Positions 1 to 7,867 of a stretch of 64,000 nucleotides of DNA are shown here, one piece after another. The position numbers and the translations under genes are program-made. Positions within the stretch are counted from its first letter, which is position 1; each line of letters starts with the position of its first letter. The notes below the pieces were generated by a model that saw nothing but the letters and a program-made list of their open reading frames with translations, was not told the origin of the DNA and did no database searches. Source of the DNA: Oligoflexia bacterium (GTDB taxonomy: Bacteria; Bdellovibrionota_G; JALEGL01); the NCBI GenBank assembly GCA_035326705.1, contig DAOLES010000002.1, positions 73,608 to 137,607 on the forward strand, written 5' to 3'.

Positions 1-678
1 AATGTCCATAACACCAAACTTGGCATAACCACGTTCTATTCTTTGAAAACCATGCCGGTCCTCACAAGCTTCATAACATGTATCACACTCAATGCATTTG
101 TTCATTTGCGTGATTTTAATTCTGGACGCTTGGGTTAAAGCGGTATCAACTAAAAAATCTAAGACTGAGCGTGAATAACTGTCTTCACAGTAAATTCTAT
201 TTCTGTAGTCAATGCGATCACTGATTTGTTTGATACGATTTTCAAAAACTTGGCTGCTGCGGGCAAAGCTCTTCAAGTCTTCTTTACGAATAATTAAAAT
301 TTCGGCATCGGTGATAGCTGCAACTTTACTGGCGGTTAAGTTGTTCCAAGTCATGGGCTTATCCACAAAAAACTCGCCCTTGCGGAGAAAGTTAATGGGA
401 ATTTTACGGGCATTTTCGTCAAAACCAATAATTTTAACCTGACCTTTGGCGATAAAAAAGAAATGAGCAAAGCTTTCAGTGTCACTTTCAAATTCTAAGA
501 TGTCTTCATTGGCTAGGGCGCTGGCTCTTCTTACTTTGCCTTGCAATTGTTTTAATGTAAAATTGGGGATATCACGAAAAAGTTTAATGATTTTTAAATC
601 TTCAAGTGATGTAACAGGAAAGCTAGGGGGTCCTTTTTTCTGCTTATTGCGTTTATTGTAGATAATTCCATTAGACAT
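1..678 (-). CDS. cyclic nucleotide-binding domain protein with 4Fe-4S ferredoxin motif (partial)
   Basis: Read on the reverse complement from an ATG at 678 and open to the left edge, so 226 codons are visible and the C-terminus is missing. Residues about 30-150 look like a Crp-type cyclic nucleotide-binding beta-roll (FFFIAKGQVKI, then FLRKGEFFVDKPM). Near residue 195 comes CIECDTCYEAC followed by EDRHG, a CxxCxxCxxxC cluster-binding motif. No helix-turn-helix is seen in the visible part. Known proteins with this order couple a ligand-binding roll to an iron-sulfur domain and are thought to act in redox or regulatory electron transfer; ligand and partner are unknown. It is divergent from the exporter operon at 853. 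I am confident of the two domains, not of the role. Confidence 0.8.
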   Translation of the reverse strand, partial: MSNGIIYNKRNKQKKGPPSFPVTSLEDLKIIKLFRDIPNFTLKQLQGKVRRASALANEDILEFESDTESFAHFFFIAKGQVKIIGFDENARKIPINFLRKGEFFVDKPMTWNNLTASKVAAITDAEILIIRKEDLKSFARSSQVFENRIKQISDRIDYRNRIYCEDSYSRSVLDFLVDTALTQASRIKITQMNKCIECDTCYEACEDRHGFQRIERGYAKFGVMDI

Positions 679-754
679 AGCTTTTAGTAGCTCTATTTTA
701 ACGGTTTAAATCTTGTTTGTCTTTTAAAAATCTAAATAAAGTGTCTTTTGTTGT

Positions 755-793
755 GTAAGTTGCATAAACTTACCCAGAATAACTTGAGTTATT
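755..793. promoter_or_regulatory. two adjacent palindromes between divergent genes
   Basis: The gap between the ferredoxin-like gene and the exporter operon holds GTAAGTT-gcata-AACTTAC at 755-773 and AATAAC-ttga-GTTATT at 778-793, only four bases apart. Such paired dyads in a divergent promoter region are candidate operators for a dimeric regulator. Neither matches the Crp (TGTGA) or FNR (TTGAT) half-sites. Inference only. Confidence 0.3.
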
Positions 794-852
794 GAAGAGT
801 TTTGATAAAAATTTGAGTCATAAAATCTTTGGCATAAAAAAATGAGGTGCAC

Positions 853-1566
853 ATGATTGAAGCGCAACATATTCATAAAGTATATGGTGATATAACAGCA
901 GTAAAAGATATTTCTTTTAGGGTTAAAAAAGGTGAAATTTTAGGCTTTTTAGGAGCCAATGGCGCCGGCAAGACAACAACCATGCGAATTATGACTGGTT
1001 CATTGCAACCCAGTTCTGGAACTGCCTTGATTGCAGGCTATGATATTTTAAAAGAGCCATTAGAAGTTAAGCGTCGTATTGGATATTTACCGGAGTCGCC
1101 ACCAGTCTATTTTGATTTTACGGTAGAAGCATTTTTAAAATTTGTTGCTAAAATTAGAGAAATCCCAAGTAACTTGCAAAAACAACAAATAGAATGGGCT
1201 ATTGACAAGTGTGGTTTAAAACATGTTGCCAAGCGTATGATTGGTAATTTATCTAAAGGCTATAAACAAAGGGTGGGCTTAGCGCAGGCAATTGTGCATA
1301 AGCCTGATGTATTAATTTTGGATGAACCAACGGTGGGTCTTGACCCAACTCAAATTCGCGAAATACGCGCTTTAATACAAACTTTATCGGAAGAACACAC
1401 CATTATATTATCCACGCATATTCTGCCAGAAGTTAATATGATTTGTGATCGAGCAGTTTTTGTCCATCAAGGTCAAATCGCCCTTGAAGGATCCATTAAA
1501 GAATTAACCCAAACAAAAAGTTTAGAAGAAGTATTTGTCGATGTCATGCTCACACAAGCAAGTTAA
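853..1566 (+). CDS. ABC transporter ATP-binding protein, GldA-like
   Basis: ATP-hydrolysing subunit of an ABC-2 type exporter, 237 residues. All nucleotide-binding motifs are visible: Walker A GANGAGKTT at about 34-42, signature LSKGYKQRVGLAQA at about 135-148, Walker B VLILDEPT and an H-loop STHILPE. I chose the ATG at 853 over an in-frame GTG at 847 because the GAGG Shine-Dalgarno (844-847) would overlap the GTG. It is first in an operon with a permease at 1611, a GldG-like protein at 2406, and DUF4340 and DUF1844 genes. The substrate is unknown; in Bacteroidetes the related Gld genes are needed for gliding, but most relatives elsewhere have no assigned cargo. Confidence 0.93.
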   Translation: MIEAQHIHKVYGDITAVKDISFRVKKGEILGFLGANGAGKTTTMRIMTGSLQPSSGTALIAGYDILKEPLEVKRRIGYLPESPPVYFDFTVEAFLKFVAKIREIPSNLQKQQIEWAIDKCGLKHVAKRMIGNLSKGYKQRVGLAQAIVHKPDVLILDEPTVGLDPTQIREIRALIQTLSEEHTIILSTHILPEVNMICDRAVFVHQGQIALEGSIKELTQTKSLEEVFVDVMLTQAS

Positions 1567-1610
1567 GCTTCTATGGGGTTAGGAATAGCAATATATTAAA
1601 GAGGTAAAGC

Positions 1611-2402
1611 ATGAAAAAAATATGGACCATTATAGAAAAAGAATTAAAGCATTATTTTTATTCACCTATTGCTTATGTGGTGATGGTGGTGTTTTTGTCA
1701 TTGACCGGATTTTTCTTTTATGTGGGGCTGAGTAGGTTCAGCATGATGTATGAGAATTATAAAAACTTAGCACAGATGACACAAAACCCACAGTACTTAG
1801 AAAGTTTAAACCTTAATGAAATTGTTATTGCCCCCAGTTTATTTAACATGGCTTTTATTTTGTTATTTTTAATTCCTTTGCTGATGATGAGAAGCTTTGC
1901 TGAGGAAAAGAGTAAAAAAACAGATGAACTGTTAAAAACTGCTCCACTAAGCACAACACATATTGTTTGGGGTAAATACCTATCAGCATTTTTGTTTGTG
2001 CTGTGTATGATTTTACCCACTGTAATTTATCAGATTTTTTTATTTGCTAGCTTGGACAATCCTCCTGAGTTAGGTCCAGTGATAACAGGATATGTAAGTC
2101 TTATTCTTTACACAGCAACAGCTTTAGCAATAGGTATGTTTGCAAGTTCATTAACTGAAAATCAAATTGTTGCTGCGGTCATGACCTTTGTGGTTTTGCT
2201 ATTGCTATTTGTTATCAGTTCTATTGGTTTAAAAGAAGGCAGTATTTTATACAGTATGGTTCAATATATTTCTATCCCGGAACATATGAAGGCAATGTTA
2301 AGAGGTGTAGTGGATAGCCGGGATGTCGTTTATTTTTTAAGTTTATCTGGTTTGTTTGTATTTTTAACCCATCGTTCTTTAGATGTACAAGGTTGGAGAT
2401 AA
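1611..2402 (+). CDS. ABC-2 type permease, GldF-like
   Basis: Inner-membrane permease of 263 residues with about six hydrophobic segments: roughly 20-40, 80-98, 120-140, 150-175, 180-205 and 240-255. The N-terminus (MKKIWTIIEKELKHYFYSPI) and the segment RSFAEEKSKKTDELLKTAPL are typical of GldF-type ABC-2 permeases. A GAGG ribosome site sits about 7 bases before the ATG. It ends 3 bases before the next gene, which fits co-translation with its partner. It should pair with the ATPase at 853; transported substrate unknown. Confidence 0.9.
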   Translation: MKKIWTIIEKELKHYFYSPIAYVVMVVFLSLTGFFFYVGLSRFSMMYENYKNLAQMTQNPQYLESLNLNEIVIAPSLFNMAFILLFLIPLLMMRSFAEEKSKKTDELLKTAPLSTTHIVWGKYLSAFLFVLCMILPTVIYQIFLFASLDNPPELGPVITGYVSLILYTATALAIGMFASSLTENQIVAAVMTFVVLLLLFVISSIGLKEGSILYSMVQYISIPEHMKAMLRGVVDSRDVVYFLSLSGLFVFLTHRSLDVQGWR

Positions 2403-2405
2403 AAA

Positions 2406-4049
2406 ATGAATACATTATCATTGATGAGTGGTGTTACAGGCTTTGTTTTATTGCTTGGCGCAATTTTGGGTTATGGAATTACCAAGGACAGCAGCAATTG
2501 GTTTTTTAGAAGCCTGATGATTTTTTCTGTGTTGTTTTTGGTTTATTACTTGGTCATGAATATTAAATATTTAATGAAAAGTCCTGGGGGGATAAAAAAT
2601 GCATTTAGCGACAAAAAAAATCAAGGAAGATTGGGGAATGCTATTTTTATCCTCTTGGTTGTTTGTTGTTTGGCTGTTGTTAATGTTATTTCGACTAAAA
2701 CCATGTTTTGGAAAAAAGATTTTACCCAAAATGAAATTAACACCTTGTCTGATCAAACGCTAAGTACCTTAAAACAATTAGATAAACCGATTAAAATACA
2801 AGTCTTTATGTTTGAAAATAACCAGCTAAAACCTGGGTTAAAAAATTTGTTGCAGTACTACCAAGATGCAAGTGATCAAGTAAAGGTAGAGTTCAAAGAT
2901 CCAGATGTTGCAAAGTTAGATGCTCAAAAAATTTCTGCGCAAGACGGAGACATTTTAATTGAATATGGTGAGCAGCAGCATATCATGCAAGGTAGTACAG
3001 AACAGGATATCACCCAAGCCATTTTAAAAGTAACGCGTAATGGGGAAACAATGGTGTGTTTTACTGAAGGTCATGGTGAGTTAAAGTTTGAAGGAGACCC
3101 ACAAGATCCAAGAAGTTTAAGTTTTATTAAACCTGGCTTAAGCAATGAGGGTTTTAATGCTCGTACACTGAGTAATCTTTTGCCCAAAATAGATGAAGCT
3201 TGTTCGATAGTTATTATTGCTGGTCCACAAGTAGCGTTTACAGCCAATGAAGTCATTAGTCTCAATGAATATTTATTGTCTGGAGGTAAAGTACAGTTGC
3301 TGCTTGACCCCAATATCAGTACAGTTGTGGGTCAAAAAAATAAAGTTCGTTTGGTAGACAATGGTTTAAAAGACTTTTTACACTCTTGGGGAGTAGTTTT
3401 AGGAGATAATGTTATTTTAGAAAAGCGCTTGTCTTTACAAGGCATGCAAATTACCACTGAGCTTGTGGTTGCTAATTATGGACAGCATCCAATTGTTGAG
3501 CCACTTAAGCAAGGGATGAATGGTAACTTGAACACTGAATTTGACCAAGTGAGATCAGTGAATAAAGCACCTGGTTTTGAAGGAACCGTTGTTGAGTTAG
3601 CCTTTACCTCACCTGGAGAAAACAGCTGGGCCCAGTCAGATTTGCAAGCACTATTTATTGATAAAAAACCAGTCATTGAGGCAACAGATCAAGTGGGTAA
3701 AGTTAGTATTGGTCTTGTGTCTGAAAAAGATTTGGAAATAAAAGTAGAAGGGGACAATGACCCTGAAATCAAGCAAGCCCAACTGGTGGTATGGGGAGAT
3801 AGTGATTTTATTTCAAATGCTATGGTAGGTCAAAACCGATACAATTATGATTTGTTTATCAATGCTTTAAACTTTTTAAGAGGAGAAGTAGAGCAAATAA
3901 CAATTAGACCCAAACTGATTAAAAGCTCAGCCATAGAGCTATCCGCCACACAATCCATAGTCATTTTTTATTTATCTATTATCATATTGCCAATGCTAGT
4001 ACTTTTATTTGGATTAAATTTATGGCTGTATAGAAAGAGATTAGGTTAA
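2406..4049 (+). CDS. GldG-like ABC transporter auxiliary protein
   Basis: Membrane-anchored protein of 547 residues with hydrophobic segments near the N-terminus (about 5-25, 30-50 and 75-95), a large extracytoplasmic part resembling the ABC_transp_aux/GldG family (with VMFENNQLKPGLK and LLLDPN-type segments), and one C-terminal membrane helix before the basic tail LYRKRLG. It follows the permease by 3 bases. In Gld-type systems the G protein works with A and F; its exact function is unsettled. Its last 20 codons are repeated 169 bases downstream (4159-4218), flanking a hairpin element, so the 3' end has been the site of an insertion or recombination event. Confidence 0.88.
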   Translation: MNTLSLMSGVTGFVLLLGAILGYGITKDSSNWFFRSLMIFSVLFLVYYLVMNIKYLMKSPGGIKNAFSDKKNQGRLGNAIFILLVVCCLAVVNVISTKTMFWKKDFTQNEINTLSDQTLSTLKQLDKPIKIQVFMFENNQLKPGLKNLLQYYQDASDQVKVEFKDPDVAKLDAQKISAQDGDILIEYGEQQHIMQGSTEQDITQAILKVTRNGETMVCFTEGHGELKFEGDPQDPRSLSFIKPGLSNEGFNARTLSNLLPKIDEACSIVIIAGPQVAFTANEVISLNEYLLSGGKVQLLLDPNISTVVGQKNKVRLVDNGLKDFLHSWGVVLGDNVILEKRLSLQGMQITTELVVANYGQHPIVEPLKQGMNGNLNTEFDQVRSVNKAPGFEGTVVELAFTSPGENSWAQSDLQALFIDKKPVIEATDQVGKVSIGLVSEKDLEIKVEGDNDPEIKQAQLVVWGDSDFISNAMVGQNRYNYDLFINALNFLRGEVEQITIRPKLIKSSAIELSATQSIVIFYLSIIILPMLVLLFGLNLWLYRKRLG

Positions 4050-4071
4050 TATGCGAAATCAGGAACTGATT

Positions 4072-4157
4072 GAGCACACGGGGATAAAAAAACACAAACG
4101 ACGATTTTTGTTTTTTAAGGGGGCGTGAGCCCCCTTGAAAGAGGGAGCGAAGCGGGA
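4072..4157. repeat. double-hairpin repeat element, copy A
   Basis: An 86-base unit beginning GAGCACAC. It holds an A/T-rich hairpin (arms 4087-4098 and 4105-4116, 11 of 12 pairs, loop CGACGA), then a perfect 8-bp G/C hairpin (AAGGGGGC at 4117, loop GTGA, GCCCCCTT at 4129), and ends AGCGAAGCG. An element of the same length, order and motifs lies after lipB (43243-43328). It separates the gldG-like gene from the DUF4340 gene, which otherwise looks co-transcribed with it. It carries no coding capacity. Confidence 0.75.
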
Positions 4158-4218
4158 GCCAATGCTAGTACTTTTATTTGGGTTAAATTTATGGCTGTAT
4201 AGAAAGAGATTGGGATAG
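4158..4218 (+). pseudogene. duplicated 3' end of the gldG-like gene
   Basis: This stretch repeats 3989-4049, with 57 of 61 bases identical by my alignment. Read in frame it encodes the same last 19 residues and a stop. The four differences are GGA/GGG, TTA/TTG, GGT/GGA and TAA/TAG, all silent. It lacks the rest of the gene and is presumably not translated. It lies directly after the hairpin element, so element and duplication form one composite. Confidence 0.85.
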
Positions 4219-4266
4219 ATGACCCATATTATTTGCCTGGTTCATATATGTATGGAGGATTAATCC

Positions 4267-5694
4267 GTGTTGAAAAAAATTGTAATTGCTTTTTTGGTTT
4301 TGATTGGGCTGATTGTTTTAAATTGGTGGAATGTTAAACAATCAGAAAAAAAAGAAGCTATCAAAGAACAGCAAGAGTTACTGCTAAATATAAAAAAACA
4401 GAATATTACAAAAATAGCTGTATCAAATAGTCAGGGTCAATGGCAGTTGCTGAAAAGATCCCAAGAACCAGGTGGAAAGTACTCAGACGATTTAGCAGGT
4501 TTTGCCAGTGAATTTGATGTGCAGCCACAATGGTTACTTAAATGGGATGATAATACATACTTAGCAAATCAAAATCAGGTGGATGTTTTGTTGGATGATT
4601 TAACACAAGCAAAAAAAGATAAGTACATTGCTAAAGGTAATGAAAAATTTTCTAGTTATGGCATTGTTAAAGAAAAGTCAGAGATAAAAATTTATGAGGG
4701 TGATTTACACGAGCTTAAAGAAACTTTGCTCACAGGGGATCTCAATACAATGGGTAGCTCGCTTTATGTGGCAAATGGCAATCAAGATATATTTTTAAGT
4801 GACCAAAGACTCAAAGACTCTCAAACTAAACAAACATCTGATTATATCCATAAAAATATGGTAGGTTTTGATGACCCGCAAAAAATTAGTTTAAAAAATA
4901 TTTCTGGCACCTATGAGTTGATTAAAAAAAATGATCAGTGGCATATCTCTTCACCCATCAAAATTTTAGCGGACACATTGTTTGTTGAGGGTATGTTGAA
5001 TCATTTAAAAAATTTTGAAATAGATGAAGTTTTAGAAAATCGTGAATTTTCAAATTTAATTAAAGAAACCTTGCTTAAAAAGGCAGACTTCTTTTTTGAA
5101 ATCACAGATAAAACAAAAGTTAAAAAGTTATATATCAATGAATCCGTGCCTAAAGGCGGGTCAAATACGTCTTACCATGCATTTATATATAGAGATGGAT
5201 TGCCCTTTGTGTTTAAGAAAAGCCCCATTAAACCCGGACACTTTTATTACACTTTAAGAGATTTAGCTGTGAAAAAAGTTTTTTCAGTCAATGCCAGTGA
5301 GGTTCAAAATTTTAAAATTATTCAAAACAATAAAACTAAAAATTTTGTTCAGAAAGATAATCAGTGGATTGAAGAAAAAAGTGTGGGTAGCAGTGAATTG
5401 AATGAGTTTGTTCCAAGTCATGCCTTATTTGCACTTAAGGCAAAAAAGTTTTTAAAACAAGATAAAAATAAAAACTTAACAGTTGACTATGCAATCAGTG
5501 TTATTGATAGCAATGGTCAAGAACAAACACTGCTAGTGTACAAAGAACCCTATAAACAAAACAACTTAAGCTTTACTCAGGTATACAGTTCAGCGCACAA
5601 TGCTCAATTGTTGTTTGACATAAAACAGCTTGATATTATATCTGATGCAGTAAACAATGTAATGAATGCGAATAAAAAGGAGAGTAAGAAATGA
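4267..5694 (+). CDS. DUF4340 domain protein
   Basis: Exported or membrane-anchored protein of 475 residues: one N-terminal hydrophobic helix (about 3-20) and a long hydrophilic part with the repeated WHISSP/WLLKWDD-like beta segments typical of DUF4340. The start is GTG with GGAGG eight bases upstream (4254-4258). Family members regularly sit next to GldA/F/G-type exporter genes, as here, and are presumed periplasmic or surface components of that system; no biochemical function is known to me. The duplication element lies between it and the gldG-like gene, and its stop overlaps the next gene by 4 bases. Confidence 0.8.
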   Translation: MLKKIVIAFLVLIGLIVLNWWNVKQSEKKEAIKEQQELLLNIKKQNITKIAVSNSQGQWQLLKRSQEPGGKYSDDLAGFASEFDVQPQWLLKWDDNTYLANQNQVDVLLDDLTQAKKDKYIAKGNEKFSSYGIVKEKSEIKIYEGDLHELKETLLTGDLNTMGSSLYVANGNQDIFLSDQRLKDSQTKQTSDYIHKNMVGFDDPQKISLKNISGTYELIKKNDQWHISSPIKILADTLFVEGMLNHLKNFEIDEVLENREFSNLIKETLLKKADFFFEITDKTKVKKLYINESVPKGGSNTSYHAFIYRDGLPFVFKKSPIKPGHFYYTLRDLAVKKVFSVNASEVQNFKIIQNNKTKNFVQKDNQWIEEKSVGSSELNEFVPSHALFALKAKKFLKQDKNKNLTVDYAISVIDSNGQEQTLLVYKEPYKQNNLSFTQVYSSAHNAQLLFDIKQLDIISDAVNNVMNANKKESKK

Positions 5695-6080
5695 GCAATA
5701 ATGAAGAGCAAGAAAAGTCTTACACTATCAATGATAGACGTGGGCAAGAGAAAGTAAAAGCAAAAGAAGAAAAGTCAGTGAATCAAACAGAAAACAAAAC
5801 TGAACCAAGCGCACAAGAAACACAAAATAATCCCACAATTAATTTTACTTCTTTTGTTTTGTCTATCAGTACGTCTGCTCTTGTTCAAATGGGCTTGATT
5901 CCAGATCCAGTCAGCAATGAAACGCAAAAAAATATGCCTTTGGCCAAGCAGCAAGTGGATATCTTAGAAATGTTGTACCAAAAAACCCAAGGCAATTTAG
6001 ATGAGAATGAAGACAAGCTCATGCAACAAGTGTTGTATGAATTGCGCATGCGGTATGTGGAAGTGAAAGATAAAAAATAA
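5691..6080 (+). CDS. DUF1844 family protein
   Basis: Soluble protein of 129 residues. The N-terminal 50 residues are charged and low-complexity (Glu, Lys, Gln), and the second half matches DUF1844: FTSFVLSISTSALVQMGLIP, then KQQVDILEMLYQKTQGNL and a closing YELRMRYVE. It overlaps the DUF4340 gene by 4 bases (ATGA), so it is the last gene of the exporter operon and is followed by a terminator at 6085. The family is widespread in Deltaproteobacteria and Acidobacteria without a known role. Confidence 0.88.
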   Translation: MSNNEEQEKSYTINDRRGQEKVKAKEEKSVNQTENKTEPSAQETQNNPTINFTSFVLSISTSALVQMGLIPDPVSNETQKNMPLAKQQVDILEMLYQKTQGNLDENEDKLMQQVLYELRMRYVEVKDKK

Positions 6081-6084
6081 AAAA

Positions 6085-6116
6085 GAACACCAATTTTTTG
6101 ATGGTGTGATTTTTTA
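6085..6116. terminator. bidirectional rho-independent terminator
   Basis: ACACCA (6087-6092) pairs with TGGTGT (6102-6107), followed by GATTTTTT on the plus strand and TTCTTTTTT on the minus strand. It sits between two convergent genes and can serve both. Confidence 0.75.
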
Positions 6117-6140
6117 GCCATAGGGTATTGTAATAGTTGT

Positions 6141-7667
6141 TTATGAACCATAGAATTGTTGGAATAAATGACTAATACGTTCTAGAATTTTTCTTTGAAC
6201 AGATGGGTCGCTTGGTCTATCATATCCGTATTCTCTATACATTGTGGTTGAATCAAATGTAGCGCTTTGATCAAAAACTTCAATGTATCCAGCTCCAACA
6301 AAATTATAACCTTCTAAAAAGGGGTGTAATTGTCTATGGGTATGAACATGCTGTTCATTTCTATTTGGAGAAAAAAGGTATACCAATAAACTACCGTTTT
6401 CAGAATTTTGATAAGCAATGTATCTAGCAGAGGTTTCAGCTAGCATTGCATTAATAAGACCTTGTTCTGAGAATAAGTTTTCACTAACTATAAGTGTATC
6501 TTTGTTATGAAAAGTGTTGCTTTGAATAACTCCGTTTTGGGAAGTTAACATAATTATAATATCACAAATTTTAGTGTTATATTGACTTGTGCCTTCAGAA
6601 CAGTTTTGTGCTTCTATACGAAGGGTATTTTGACTGTTGATGTCTCCAGATTTAGCTTTTTGAATGATATCAAAAATAGAGTCGTTAGTATCTCTGTAGG
6701 CTGCGCTTGGTAGGTTTATATTCAACCACCAACTTGGCCATTGATTAGAAAGCAAGGCGTTAGTTTTATTAACTTCAAATCCTAAAATTTTAACAACTTT
6801 GTTATTTAAGTTAGTATTTGCTAATTGCATGGCTTTGGCGGCAAAATAGAGACTTACACCAACTTCAGTTAAAGTAATAGCAGCTGTTGCTGTTGACATT
6901 TCATAGGTGTTATTCAACTTTGTTGCGTAGACAGTGATATCATTAAGGTTAGAAAAAATAAGGTCAATTGTACTAAAAGAATAGTGATAAAGACCACCTT
7001 GAATTTTATAAGGAACATTTTGTTTAATGGCTTCATTGAGTTGATGACCTAAAACATAATGATGACCATAAACCTGCATATGTTTAAGCTGACTGATTTT
7101 TTCAGAACTTGTCAATGTGGTATCTTCAATAACTGAATGAAATGCATCTATATTATATTGGCCATAGCCTTCATGCATATAAATAATACGCTGTTCTGAG
7201 TTATCTAAAGCAGCAGCCAAAGTGAATGGAACATAATTTTGAACAACAGATTCAATCCCTACACCAGATTGTACCCAGCCGCTACAGAGATCTCTTACAC
7301 CTTCGCAAAAGTCTTCAAAACTTTGGGTTCTAAACCAATCTTTCATGCCTGGGTCTTGATTCATATTTGCAATAAACCTCATACCATTGATTGAACTTCC
7401 AGGTTTAACGTTGACGTGATCAAAGAAAAACACATTGTTGGCATTATCTAAAAAGGTTACCTTATTGCATACTAAGGAGGTATTTTTGTTGGTTAATGAT
7501 TGGTTATGGTGATACCAAGTCGGATTCGCCATGCTAATTGGAATGCAATCAGAGAACATTACCTCTGCTTTTAATGCAGGACCATGTTGATACTGGCTAT
7601 AAGCAGTATTAGAAATTGATAAAAATAACAAAAAGAGCAAACATAGGCGCAAGCGTTTATTAAACAT
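6141..7667 (-). CDS. exported protein of unknown function
   Basis: A 508-residue protein with a clear signal peptide (MFNKRLRLCLLFLLFLSISN, cleavage after about AYS). I do not recognise a family. The mature part has about six cysteines, a weakly hydrophobic stretch near residues 255-280 (STATAAITLTEVGVSLYFAA), and His-rich stretches such as EQHVHTHRQLH near residue 440. GGGGA lies eight bases before the ATG. It is monocistronic, convergent with the DUF1844 gene and divergent from clpB, and its leader contains a strong hairpin (7699-7725). Probably periplasmic or surface located; nothing more can be supported. Confidence 0.8.
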   Translation of the reverse strand: MFNKRLRLCLLFLLFLSISNTAYSQYQHGPALKAEVMFSDCIPISMANPTWYHHNQSLTNKNTSLVCNKVTFLDNANNVFFFDHVNVKPGSSINGMRFIANMNQDPGMKDWFRTQSFEDFCEGVRDLCSGWVQSGVGIESVVQNYVPFTLAAALDNSEQRIIYMHEGYGQYNIDAFHSVIEDTTLTSSEKISQLKHMQVYGHHYVLGHQLNEAIKQNVPYKIQGGLYHYSFSTIDLIFSNLNDITVYATKLNNTYEMSTATAAITLTEVGVSLYFAAKAMQLANTNLNNKVVKILGFEVNKTNALLSNQWPSWWLNINLPSAAYRDTNDSIFDIIQKAKSGDINSQNTLRIEAQNCSEGTSQYNTKICDIIIMLTSQNGVIQSNTFHNKDTLIVSENLFSEQGLINAMLAETSARYIAYQNSENGSLLVYLFSPNRNEQHVHTHRQLHPFLEGYNFVGAGYIEVFDQSATFDSTTMYREYGYDRPSDPSVQRKILERISHLFQQFYGS

Positions 7668-7698
7668 CGTTTTTTTCCCCCGAACGTGTTTTAAATTG

Positions 7699-7725
7699 AT
7701 CTGTAAAGACTACTTCTTTACAGAT
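7699..7725. promoter_or_regulatory. 10-bp stem hairpin in the divergent gap before clpB
   Basis: ATCTGTAAAG (7699-7708) pairs perfectly with CTTTACAGAT (7716-7725) over a 7-base loop. It lies 32 bases before the start of the 508-residue exported protein and 142 bases before clpB. It has no following T-run on either strand, so an operator or leader structure is more likely than a terminator. Confidence 0.4.
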
Positions 7726-7867
7726 GGAGCAGGCTTCTAAATCATTACAATTGTTTTTTCAACTATTTCCCCCATAGAAATAAGTTTTCCCTTTTAGCAT
7801 AGTTTGTTACGCATTGCAATATAAAAATTAATGTTGACGGCCCTCAAAATGCGCTTTTATTAATGTT

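Noticed and set aside
7741..7790. Sigma-32 heat-shock promoter for clpB
   Set aside because: CCCCCAT fits the -10 half, but no CTTGAA-type -35 lies 13-17 bases upstream.
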